Source of the DNA: Myxococcales bacterium
GTDB lineage: Bacteria > Myxococcota_A > Bradymonadia > UBA7976 > UBA1532
Assembly (NCBI GenBank): GCA_020633465.1
Contig: JACKDN010000010.1
Span: 230,288 to 294,287 of the forward strand
Reading direction: 5' to 3'
DNA length: 64,000 nt
This document shows, piece by piece, positions 19,645 through 27,760 of this stretch. The notes under the pieces are model-generated. The model saw only the letters and a program-made list of their open reading frames with translations. It had not been told where the DNA came from and ran no database searches. Position numbers and translations under genes: made by a program. Position 1 is the first letter of the stretch. Every line of letters starts with the position of its first letter.

Positions 19645-20810
19645 AGGTCCCGATCACCCGCCCCTTCTTCGACGACGACGATCGCGCCGCCGTCGCCGCC
19701 CCCCTCGACACCGGCTGGGTGGTGCAGGGCCCCAACGTCGCCGCCTTCGAGGGTCTGTTCGCGCAGCACACCGGCGCCGCCCACGCGGTGGCCTGCACGT
19801 CGTGTACGACCGGCCTGCACATGGCGCTGGTCGCCGCCGACATCGGCCCGGGCGACGAGGTGCTGGTGCCCGCCTTCACCTGGGTGGCGACCGCCAACGT
19901 CGTGCTCTACGTCGGGGCGACGCCGGTGCTGTGCGACGTCGACCTCGACACCTTCAACGTCGACGTCGACGACCTCGCGCGCCGCATCACCCCGCGCACC
20001 AAGGCGATGATCCCCGTGCACCTGTTCGGCCTGCCCGCCGACATGGCCCGCCTGAACGCCCTGGCCGCCGATCACGATCTGAAGGTGATCGAGGACGCCG
20101 CCTGCGGCCTCGACGCGCGCATCGACGGCCAGCACGTCGGCACCTTCGGCGACTTCGGCGCCTTCAGCTTCCACCCGCGCAAGGCCATCACCACCGGCGA
20201 GGGCGGCATGGTCACCACCGCCGACGCGGGCCGCGACGCCCTGCTGCGCGCCCTGCGCGATCACGGCGCCGCCAAGAGCGATCTGGCGCGCCACGGCGAC
20301 AAGCAGGCCTTCCTGCTCAGCGCCTTCGAGCTGATGGGCTTCAACTACCGCATGACCGACTTCCAGGGCGCGCTGGGCGTGACCCAGATGAAGAAGGCGC
20401 CCTGGATCCACGAGCGCCGAACCGCCCTCGCCCAGCGCTACGACCGCCTGCTGGCCGACCTGGACTGGCTGCGCACGCCCGCGGCCCCCGCCGGCTGGAC
20501 CCACGGCTACCAGGCCTACGTCTGCCTGTTCGCGCCCGAAGAGCCCACCTTCGACCGCCTCGACGCCCTGCGCGACCGCCGCAACGCGCTGATGAGCGCG
20601 CTCGAGGCCGACGGCGTCCAGACCCGCCAGGGCACCCACGCGGTGCACACGCTGGCCCTGTACCGCGACCGCTTCGACCTCACCGCCGCCGACTACCCGA
20701 ACGCCGCGCTGGCCGAGAACCTGTCGATGGCGCTGCCGCTGTTCCCGACGATGACCGAAGCGGAGCAGGACTGGGTGGTGGAGCGACTGAAGGCGCACGG
20801 GCCGGGGTGA
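19641..20810 (+). CDS. DegT/DnrJ/EryC1/StrS-family sugar aminotransferase
   Basis: PLP-dependent aminotransferase of 389 residues that would add an amino group to a keto-sugar nucleotide. The catalytic lysine is Lys181 in FSFHPRKAITTGEGG, and Asp152 in IEDAACG holds the PLP ring nitrogen. The motif PAFTWVATANVVLYVGA is typical of the family. It is coupled to the epimerase upstream (GTGA overlap) and to the sulfotransferase downstream (GTGA). A second member of the family lies 6 kb away on the other strand, so two amino sugars, or an amino sugar and an amidated one, may be made. Confidence 0.92.
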   Translation: MKVPITRPFFDDDDRAAVAAPLDTGWVVQGPNVAAFEGLFAQHTGAAHAVACTSCTTGLHMALVAADIGPGDEVLVPAFTWVATANVVLYVGATPVLCDVDLDTFNVDVDDLARRITPRTKAMIPVHLFGLPADMARLNALAADHDLKVIEDAACGLDARIDGQHVGTFGDFGAFSFHPRKAITTGEGGMVTTADAGRDALLRALRDHGAAKSDLARHGDKQAFLLSAFELMGFNYRMTDFQGALGVTQMKKAPWIHERRTALAQRYDRLLADLDWLRTPAAPAGWTHGYQAYVCLFAPEEPTFDRLDALRDRRNALMSALEADGVQTRQGTHAVHTLALYRDRFDLTAADYPNAALAENLSMALPLFPTMTEAEQDWVVERLKAHGPG

Positions 20811-21844
20811 GCGTCGACCGCCGCGAGAACGCTCGGCGCGCGCCGGCCTACCAGAAGGATCTCGCGATCGAGGACGCCCTCGCCGCGATCAACGACCGCC
20901 TCGAGCGCACCGCGGAACCCGCCCCGCCCTTCATCGGCCCCCTCCTTCTGACCGTCGGGCCACCCCGCAGCGGCACGACGCTGCTGACCCAGCAGCTCGC
21001 GCGGGCGTTCGACCTGACGATCCCCGACAACATCGTCGCCCGTTTCTGGCGCGCTCCCGACGTCGGTGTGACGCTCTCTCGGGCGCTTCGGCATCAGTTC
21101 GAACGCGACGCTCTCGACCCATCCTCCCCGCCCCGGTCGACCCACGGTGTCACCCGTGGGCCCTTCGAGCCCCACGAATTCGGCTACTTCTGGCAGCGGT
21201 TCTTCGATTTCTCGAGCAGCCACGCGTTGTCGGACGCCCAACTGCGATCGGTCCGTTGGGACGCTCTCCGCGCCGACCTCGCGCGCATGCAGGTCGCTGG
21301 CGGTGGGCGCCCGCTCTCGATGAAGGGCGTCGCGCTTTCCCTGATCATCGAGGCGCTGGCGACCCGCATCCCCGAGGCCGTGTTTCTACACGTCGAGCGC
21401 GATCCGCGCTTCGTGGCTCAGTCGATGCTCTCGACCCGACGGGCCCGGTACGGGCGCGCCGAGTCATGGTGGTCGGTCGTCCCGGCGAATCACGACGCGT
21501 TGCGCGGCCTACCTCCGGTGGAGCAGGTCGTCGGTCAGCTCGAGGCGCTGCGCCTGGCCATCGCTCGCGGCCTTGCGACCCTTCCCGCAGAACGACGGGT
21601 GACCATCGCCTACGACCATCTCTGCGAGCGCCCGCACGAGACGCTCGACGTCGTCGCCGCCGCCTGCGAGGCTCGCGGCGTCACGCTGACGCGCGCGGCG
21701 AGCGTCCGACCAACCCTTCCCGTTCGCCGGGTCGACGACCCCGCCGAGTTCCGCGCTATCGAGCGCGCGCTCGCGACATCGGGCCTCGACGAGCCCCCGC
21801 CGCCCGCGGTGCCCGGCCCGCGCCCGCCCGGAGCGACCGAATGA
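20807..21844 (+). CDS. Sulfotransferase-family protein
   Basis: PAPS-dependent sulfotransferase homologue of 345 residues. The 5'-phosphosulfate-binding loop GPPRSGTT lies at residues 51-58. A plausible 3'-phosphate-binding Arg/Ser set follows in VFLHVERDPRFVAQSML. It would sulfate a sugar hydroxyl, making the glycan anionic. No PAPS synthesis gene is in the window. From this gene onward the third codon positions become visibly less GC-rich than in the two preceding genes. The GTG start overlaps the previous stop; its own stop overlaps the next ATG. Confidence 0.85.
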   Translation: MSVDRRENARRAPAYQKDLAIEDALAAINDRLERTAEPAPPFIGPLLLTVGPPRSGTTLLTQQLARAFDLTIPDNIVARFWRAPDVGVTLSRALRHQFERDALDPSSPPRSTHGVTRGPFEPHEFGYFWQRFFDFSSSHALSDAQLRSVRWDALRADLARMQVAGGGRPLSMKGVALSLIIEALATRIPEAVFLHVERDPRFVAQSMLSTRRARYGRAESWWSVVPANHDALRGLPPVEQVVGQLEALRLAIARGLATLPAERRVTIAYDHLCERPHETLDVVAAACEARGVTLTRAASVRPTLPVRRVDDPAEFRAIERALATSGLDEPPPPAVPGPRPPGATE

Positions 21845-23229
21845 CCGCCCCCCGCATGCTGATCGGCACGCTCGACATCGGCAACAACATCCGACTGCTG
21901 GCGACGGGTTTCCGAGCGATCGGCTTCGACGTCACGACCGCGACCGTCGCGCCCAACGGCGTCTTCTACGCGCAGGACTACGACCTCAACCTCGCGGATC
22001 TCCACGCTGCTGCGCTCGAGTCGATCAAGCACGACAACTATCCCGACTGGGTCTGTGACGATCCGAGGTGGGCTGCCCTGTTCGATTACGACATCTATCT
22101 CTTCGTCGCATCGCACACGCTGCTGCCCGGGTTGCTCGACCTGCCGCTGCTCAAGCAGCGGGGCAAGATCGTGATCTCGTTCCAGGCCGGCTCCGAAGTG
22201 CGGTTCTGGCAGATGGCCCGCACGTTCAACGCTGCCTACGGCCACAGCTTCCCGGAGGGCCTGATTTCGCGCCATGTCAACGGCGCTCGGGACCTGGGCG
22301 CTTTCGCTGGCTACTCGCGTTACCTCGACGTGTTCGCCAACAAGCTGCACAACATCCGGATGGCCGAGCGCTATGCCGACCTCCTGCTCTCCCAGCCGTG
22401 CTCGAACGTGTTGGGTGTCCGACCGTACATGGCCGCCATCCTGCCGGTCGACACCCAGCGCTGCACCGCGAGAGTGCCCGGGCGCGAGCGTCCGGTCGTC
22501 GTGCACGCGCCGACGAACCCCGAGTTCAAGCAGTCCGGCCTCATCTTCGCGACGCTCGACCGGCTGTGGCGCGAGGGCGTCGGCTTCGAACTTCGCCTCC
22601 TGCGCAACGTGCCCAACCACCAGGTTCTCGACGCGCTGACCGACTGCGACGTGCTGATCGACCAGATCGCCTGTGGCAAGACTGGGCTGCTGGGCTTCGA
22701 GGGCATGGCCAGCGGCTGCATGGTGATCGGTTGCAACGACGAGGAGGCCGCGCCGGTACCGTATCGGTCCCTCCCGGTCGCGCGCATCGCCCCCGACAAC
22801 GTCTACGATGTACTGAAGACCGCCCTGACCGACCGCGTTCTCCGTGTGCGCGCCGCCGAAGCAGGGCTGCGGTACCTGAGCCTCGGACACCATACGCCCC
22901 AGCGCGTGGCGCAGTACATCCTGGACTGCCTGGACCGGTCCCAGCGGGGCGACTTCGACTACTACCCGACCCAGCTCATCGAACAGCCCGAGTTTCCCAG
23001 CGAAGAGGTCGTCCCACAACACCTGGTGCAGCTCACCTGGGACGTGCTGACCGACTTCGGGGTGGCGCCCGATGCGGATCTCGAGCCGATGAAGGCCCGC
23101 GGACTGGTCCCCGGCGACGCCCCCAGCGCGGCGCTCCCCCGCTGGGATCTGACGAACACCGAGCGGCTCTTCTGGGGCTGGCGGGGTCCGAACGCCGTCT
23201 ACCCGCGACCGCGTGGAAAGGGTGGGTGA
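21841..23229 (+). CDS. Putative GT-B-type glycosyltransferase
   Basis: Cytoplasmic protein of 462 residues with the two-domain pattern of GT-B glycosyltransferases. The N-terminal Rossmann-like half begins LIGTLDIGNNIRLLATGF. The C-terminal half has VVVHAPTNPEFK, then CDVLIDQIACGKTGLLGFEG and MASGCMVIG, close to the donor-binding Gly/Glu motif of GT4-like enzymes. It would add a sugar to the growing glycan; donor and acceptor are unknown. Overlapping ATGA with the sulfotransferase supports a shared operon. The last 80 residues do not resemble known families. Confidence 0.68.
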   Translation: MTAPRMLIGTLDIGNNIRLLATGFRAIGFDVTTATVAPNGVFYAQDYDLNLADLHAAALESIKHDNYPDWVCDDPRWAALFDYDIYLFVASHTLLPGLLDLPLLKQRGKIVISFQAGSEVRFWQMARTFNAAYGHSFPEGLISRHVNGARDLGAFAGYSRYLDVFANKLHNIRMAERYADLLLSQPCSNVLGVRPYMAAILPVDTQRCTARVPGRERPVVVHAPTNPEFKQSGLIFATLDRLWREGVGFELRLLRNVPNHQVLDALTDCDVLIDQIACGKTGLLGFEGMASGCMVIGCNDEEAAPVPYRSLPVARIAPDNVYDVLKTALTDRVLRVRAAEAGLRYLSLGHHTPQRVAQYILDCLDRSQRGDFDYYPTQLIEQPEFPSEEVVPQHLVQLTWDVLTDFGVAPDADLEPMKARGLVPGDAPSAALPRWDLTNTERLFWGWRGPNAVYPRPRGKGG

Positions 23230-23230
23230 C

Positions 23231-23965
23231 ATGGACCGTGAGACGCTGTTGGCGAACTACGACGCACTGTACGATCCTGAAGGTGCGCACACCCAGCACG
23301 CCAGCGATCTGCTGACCGAGAAGGTCATCAGGCCCCGGCTGCGCGGGCGGGCCTTCGCAGAGTTGGGAATCTCGACCGGCATCATGAGCGTTCGTCTGGC
23401 GCCGCACTGCGATCGGTACCTGCTGGTCGACGCGAATCCGAAGTACTGTGCTCACGTGAAGCGGCGATTGGCCGGTGCGGCATGCCGGGTCGAGGTGATC
23501 GAGACGTTCTTCGACGCTCTCGACCCAGCGCGGCTACGCGACACCTCCGACGTCTTTCTGATTTCGATGGTTCACGTCCTGCCCGGCGTCTGGCCTTCAC
23601 TCCTCGAACTCATCGCCGAGGCGGTCGCCCCCGGTGCCCGCGTCCACCTCACCCTGAGCAACCGCCTCGCGCCGAATCGCCTGGTCGGCTACCACATGGG
23701 GCTCATCGAATCGCTCGACGCCGTCGACGAACAGGCCCGTGCCTTCGACACCCACTACGTCGACGCCGAAGATGTCGAACGCGTCGCCGCCGCGGCGGGC
23801 CTCGAGACCGTGGCCCACGAGGGCTTCCTCTGCCGGCCGGTGCCATTGAGCGTCCTCAACACTTTCGTCGATCGCGCCGGCGTCGAGCTGCTGTGGCGCA
23901 TGGGCCAGAGCTTGCCGCCACGGTTCTGCAACACAACGTACCTCTGCCTCGAGCGCGCCGAGTGA
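23231..23965 (+). CDS. SAM-dependent class I methyltransferase
   Basis: Protein of 244 residues with a class I methyltransferase fold. Motif I reads FAELGISTGIMSVRLA, motif II is YLLVDANPKYCAHVKRRL, and a later motif is SDVFLISMVHVLPG. It probably O- or N-methylates a sugar or an intermediate of the cluster. I chose the ATG one base after the previous stop; a GTG six codons upstream is the alternative. Its TGA overlaps the GTG of the acyltransferase gene. Confidence 0.8.
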   Translation: MDRETLLANYDALYDPEGAHTQHASDLLTEKVIRPRLRGRAFAELGISTGIMSVRLAPHCDRYLLVDANPKYCAHVKRRLAGAACRVEVIETFFDALDPARLRDTSDVFLISMVHVLPGVWPSLLELIAEAVAPGARVHLTLSNRLAPNRLVGYHMGLIESLDAVDEQARAFDTHYVDAEDVERVAAAAGLETVAHEGFLCRPVPLSVLNTFVDRAGVELLWRMGQSLPPRFCNTTYLCLERAE

Positions 23966-24930
23966 GCTCGCCTTCACGGCGATGGACCGTCGAAGCGATC
24001 GGCGCCGAACGCTATCAACGGCTGTGTCCTGCCACCGTCTTCGCCCACCCAGTGTACCTGCGGCGTCCTCGTTCGAGCCTCGCCGCGCCTGCGCACATCG
24101 CCATCTGCGGGCCGGGGCGCGAACCTCGGACCGCGCTGGCGCTCCACCGAGACACGGACGCGGTGGAGCTGACCTATGCGTCGTCATTCACCTACGTCGA
24201 TCTGCCGCATTCTTTCGGACTCTATGACGGCCTCGATCTGGTCGACGCCATCGTGGACTGGGCTGGCCCACGCACGGTCTCGATCACGCTGCCTCCCGCG
24301 CCGTACGGGGCCTGGGTCGACCCCCTTCGTCTCGCCTTGCGGGCTCGCGGTTTCACCTCGCTCCATTTGCGGGCCTCACCCATGCTGCGTCTCGCCGATG
24401 TGGCCCGCTACGAGGGCTTCAGCAGCAACCAGCGACGCGGCATGCGCCGTCTCGAGCGGCGAGGCCTGACGCTTGGCCGCGCCGATCCACCGAACGACGC
24501 GCTGGACTTCATCGCCGCCGACTACGCGTCCCGCGGGCGGGTCATGAGCGAACCAGCCCATATGCTGGCGCAGTATTTCCGGGCCGGCCTACCGGTCGAC
24601 GTCTGGGAGGTATTCGACGGCCCGCGCCGGATCCACGCGGCGGTCTTCTACCGGGTCGGCCCTGCGCTCCTCTACATGTTTGCCGGCCGAGACCCCGACG
24701 AACGCGACAGCGTGTTCGCTTGGTTGCTGGGACAGCTCGGGCGCCGGCTCGACGACGGCGTTCTGCACTGGATCGACCTCGGGGCCGCGGGCTACGCCGT
24801 GCCGTCCTTCGACTTCGCGAATCAGAGCGTGGTGCGTTACAAGGCCCAGCTCGGCCCGATCTGGCCGTACCGCGAAACGCTCCACCGGCCGGCGGCTACC
24901 CGGACCGCGGCCCCTCTCGGGAAAAACTGA
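23962..24930 (+). CDS. GNAT/FemAB-type acyltransferase
   Basis: Protein of 322 residues resembling the GNAT_acetyltransf_6/FemAB group. The segment SSNQRRGMRRLERRGLTLGR matches the Arg-rich motif that opens the second GNAT domain. The C-terminal part (HAAVFYRVGPALLYMFAGRD) holds the usual beta-strand and acceptor region. Relatives transfer acyl or aminoacyl groups to peptidoglycan or exopolysaccharide sugars. It is last in the + strand series and overlaps the converging deacetylase gene by 35 bases. A second member of the same broad family is encoded at 26.7-27.8 kb. Confidence 0.72.
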   Translation: MSSPSRRWTVEAIGAERYQRLCPATVFAHPVYLRRPRSSLAAPAHIAICGPGREPRTALALHRDTDAVELTYASSFTYVDLPHSFGLYDGLDLVDAIVDWAGPRTVSITLPPAPYGAWVDPLRLALRARGFTSLHLRASPMLRLADVARYEGFSSNQRRGMRRLERRGLTLGRADPPNDALDFIAADYASRGRVMSEPAHMLAQYFRAGLPVDVWEVFDGPRRIHAAVFYRVGPALLYMFAGRDPDERDSVFAWLLGQLGRRLDDGVLHWIDLGAAGYAVPSFDFANQSVVRYKAQLGPIWPYRETLHRPAATRTAAPLGKN

Positions 24931-25705
24931 GCGGCGCCCAACTCGTCGCTCCCTCGCTCCTGGCCCTTCGCACGGCCCACACCAAATCCGTCAGCCGATA
25001 CGTCGCGATCTGCCGCTCGGCCAGACGCCGACACAGCGCATCGAAGAGCGTCCCGATCCCGCCGCCTGGACCGATGAAGGGTTCCAAATGCTCACGGGTC
25101 GCGCTGGCGAGATCCGGACACGCGGCCTTGGCCTCGGCGTAGCGCGCTGGCGACTCGGCGTCGAGGTACACGAGTATCGGGTGAAAGTTGAGCACCTTGA
25201 GCCCGGGCGACGCGAGATCGATCGCAGCGAGCTCGCAAGGTCGGCCCCCCGCCAGGTGCGACGCATCGGCCCAGACATAGGGCACGCGAACCAATCCAAA
25301 GGGCGTATCGAAAGGCTGGACGTACGGCACATCGTTCAGCAGCAGGCTGCTGTCGTACTCGACCCCGAATCCCCGAAACCGGGCCAGAAGCGGCGAGGAC
25401 TGGATCAGCATGTGCGTGCGCACGCCCGTCGCGGTGGGGAACCAGCTCCGCAGTCGGCTCATGACGGCCTCGGGGGAGTCCCCGTGCGAGCTTTTCGGCG
25501 CGAAGTTCGGGTGCAGGCCGACTTCCAGCCTGGCGGAAGGAACGAGCGACTCGAGCGGGTGGGTCGCGAAGACCGTCGCGGCCAGCCCGTGGGACCGCAG
25601 TCGTCGTAGAATGTCCTCGACGACGAACGCGGGCGCCCAGTCGACATCCAGGCTGATGCCCACCGCCCGCAGCTCGCGCGCGTTGCAGAACTCAGCCAGG
25701 GTCAT
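24896..25705 (-). CDS. Polysaccharide-deacetylase-like protein (WbmS-like)
   Basis: Protein of 269 residues with a NodB-like fold. The first metal-ligand Asp lies in ISLDVDWAP, and later segments VFATHPLES and LEVGLHPNF resemble the WbmS group of deacetylases found in O-antigen clusters. It would remove acetyl groups from N-acetylated sugars. I chose the ATG at 25705, which overlaps the end of the aminotransferase gene by 14 bases; an upstream ATG would overlap much more. It is the last gene of the - strand set that begins at the asparagine synthetase. No signal peptide is present. Confidence 0.75.
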   Translation of the reverse strand: MTLAEFCNARELRAVGISLDVDWAPAFVVEDILRRLRSHGLAATVFATHPLESLVPSARLEVGLHPNFAPKSSHGDSPEAVMSRLRSWFPTATGVRTHMLIQSSPLLARFRGFGVEYDSSLLLNDVPYVQPFDTPFGLVRVPYVWADASHLAGGRPCELAAIDLASPGLKVLNFHPILVYLDAESPARYAEAKAACPDLASATREHLEPFIGPGGGIGTLFDALCRRLAERQIATYRLTDLVWAVRRARSEGATSWAPLSFSREGPRSG

Positions 25706-26729
25706 CGGCGAGGACCTCCCGGCACACGTCGTCGACCACACGAAGCACTCGTTCGGCCTCCTCCGCGCTCAGCGAAGGCTGTACGGGCACCGAGATCGTG
25801 TGTTGGAAAGCTGCGACCGCGCCGGGGAAGTCGGCATCGGGTCGCCCCAGTGCGCGGTGGAGCAGCGCATCGACACCACGACGGACCATCACCCCGCGAT
25901 CGCGACAGGCCGCCGCGAAGGCATCGAAGTCTGCGTCGAGCCAGAGGGGCAGGCGGAACAGCGCCGACCTGTCGAGGCGCGCCGCGAACATCTGCGTCGC
26001 GGCCGGCGCCCACCGAATCAACGCCTGTTCGACCAGACGGCGTCGTCGCGTCTGTGCCTCGGGATGCCGGGCAAGCTGTGCGATCCCCAGCGACGCCGCG
26101 AAATCGCTCAGTGGAGCGACGAATCGCTGGTCGTCGCGAAAGCTGCGCAGGCTCGCGGCCAGGTGTTCGTCGTCGGTGACCACCATGCCGCCTTCGCCGG
26201 TGGTCAGACACTTGGTCGCGTGAAAGGAATAGACGCGCGCCACCGCGCCGGCGGCGGGCGCCGTCGGGGCGAGCGCCTGACACGCATCTTCGATGACCGG
26301 CACCCCCAGCGCCGCCATCTCGGCGATCGGAGCCCGGATGCCCAGAGCGTCCACCGCGATGACCGCGCGCGTGCGATCCGTCAGACACGCGCGCACATCG
26401 GCGGCCGTCGAGCACCAAGCGTCACTGACGTCACACAGCACCGGGGTCCCGCGCAGCCGACGAACCGCCAGCATCACGTCCCGGCACACGTAGGTGGGCA
26501 GCACGACCTCATCGCCCGCGCTGACGCCCACCGCGGCGAGCGCCAGGACCAGCGCGTCCGTTCCGGTCGCGGTCGCGACGCCCGCTCGACCGCCGACGTA
26601 CTGCGAGAGAGAGGACTCGAAGTCCGCCACGCGCCGGCCGGCGGCGATCATGCCCGACGCCAGGCACGCGGTCACTGCCTCCACATCCTCCGGCAGCAGC
26701 CAAGGCCGCGAGTGTGGGACGACCCTCAC
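25692..26729 (-). CDS. DegT/DnrJ/EryC1/StrS-family aminotransferase (second copy)
   Basis: PLP enzyme of 345 residues. The catalytic Lys173 is in YSFHATKCLTTGEGG, and Asp149 is in VIEDACQA. It is shorter than and clearly different from the family member at 19.6-20.8 kb, so it is not a recent duplicate. The GTG start overlaps the stop of the upstream acyltransferase (GTGA). Relatives transfer amino groups to nucleotide sugars. Together with the deacetylase and asparagine synthetase it suggests an amino- or amide-bearing sugar. Confidence 0.88.
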   Translation of the reverse strand: MRVVPHSRPWLLPEDVEAVTACLASGMIAAGRRVADFESSLSQYVGGRAGVATATGTDALVLALAAVGVSAGDEVVLPTYVCRDVMLAVRRLRGTPVLCDVSDAWCSTAADVRACLTDRTRAVIAVDALGIRAPIAEMAALGVPVIEDACQALAPTAPAAGAVARVYSFHATKCLTTGEGGMVVTDDEHLAASLRSFRDDQRFVAPLSDFAASLGIAQLARHPEAQTRRRRLVEQALIRWAPAATQMFAARLDRSALFRLPLWLDADFDAFAAACRDRGVMVRRGVDALLHRALGRPDADFPGAVAAFQHTISVPVQPSLSAEEAERVLRVVDDVCREVLADDPG

Positions 26730-27760
26730 AGCAGCCCGAAGGGGTAGACGAAGAAGGACGGATACATGGCGGTCAGCTCCGCGCGGTGCGTTCTGAACCG
26801 AGCGACGGCGCCGGGGCGGGTACGCACCAAATATCGGTATGTCGCGTCGGCGGCACCCCAGCCTCGCTTGAAGTGGTGCAGCGACGTTTGACTCCGCCAG
26901 GTCCCACCCCAGTTCCACTGCGGGCGACCTGCACGCATCGCAGCGACCATGGCGTGCGCGATGACGAACGAGAGGGCCTGCCGACTTCGATACTCCAGGT
27001 CCACTGCCGGCACCAGATACTCGGTGGTGTCGCCGTGGTGCAGCGTCAGCAGTGCCGCCGCTGGCCGGTCCCCATCCATCGTGAGCCAGATCCGCCGCGC
27101 GGCGGCCGGCACGCAGCGCCTCATGGCCTCGAAGTCCGTCGGCGGCTTGGGTGTCGCGCCTTTGGCGCGCATCCCCTCGGCATGTAGGCTCTCGAGCGCC
27201 CGCCAGGCTTCTGGATCGTCCGTCGCTTCGACCAGGCGAAAGTCCTGGCCGAACGCCTTCCGAACGAGGTTGCGGGTCTTCTGGCGCACCGTGACGAGGA
27301 CCGCCTCCAGGTCGGCATCGGGACAAATCGGCAGTTGGGTGACCTGGCCGATACGGTCGTCGCCCGCGTCCGGCCGGAGCACGGCATCGTAGACCGCCCC
27401 GGCCACCTCCTCGGCGGGCGTTGTCACCAGCACCGTCGAGATGGCTTCCAATTGATCGGCCCAACTCCGAAACGCCGTCAGCAGCGCTTTCCTTGCCTCA
27501 TCGTCGGCATGATCTGCCAGGACGCACGCACCGGGTGTCCCGTACCAGGGCAGCGCATTGACCACCCAGCCCAAGGGACCCTGGCGTGCGCCCGCCGCCA
27601 ATCCACCGACGATCGTGTCTCCCCGCAACGCAACCCAACGGCGGAAGCGGCCGCCGGTGACGCACTTCAGAAACTGCAGCCACTCGCCCGTCGGGTAGAT
27701 GGGGGTTCGCTGAGCGCGCACGAACCGGCGCCAGGCATCATCCGGCACATCGTGGATCAC
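26726..27760 (-). CDS. FemAB/GNAT-family acyltransferase
   Basis: Protein of 344 residues with two GNAT-like halves. Key segments are RQKTRNLVRKAFGQDFRLVE, the acceptor-side loop YLVPAVDLEYRSRQALS and WNWGGTWRSQTSLHHFKRGW. Relatives of this type occur in exopolysaccharide clusters (PEP-CTERM-associated FemAB). It would attach an acyl or amino-acyl group to a sugar. I chose the GTG that overlaps the upstream asparagine synthetase stop (GTGA); other starts are a GTG two codons earlier and an ATG 12 codons earlier. Confidence 0.75.
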   Translation of the reverse strand: MIHDVPDDAWRRFVRAQRTPIYPTGEWLQFLKCVTGGRFRRWVALRGDTIVGGLAAGARQGPLGWVVNALPWYGTPGACVLADHADDEARKALLTAFRSWADQLEAISTVLVTTPAEEVAGAVYDAVLRPDAGDDRIGQVTQLPICPDADLEAVLVTVRQKTRNLVRKAFGQDFRLVEATDDPEAWRALESLHAEGMRAKGATPKPPTDFEAMRRCVPAAARRIWLTMDGDRPAAALLTLHHGDTTEYLVPAVDLEYRSRQALSFVIAHAMVAAMRAGRPQWNWGGTWRSQTSLHHFKRGWGAADATYRYLVRTRPGAVARFRTHRAELTAMYPSFFVYPFGLL

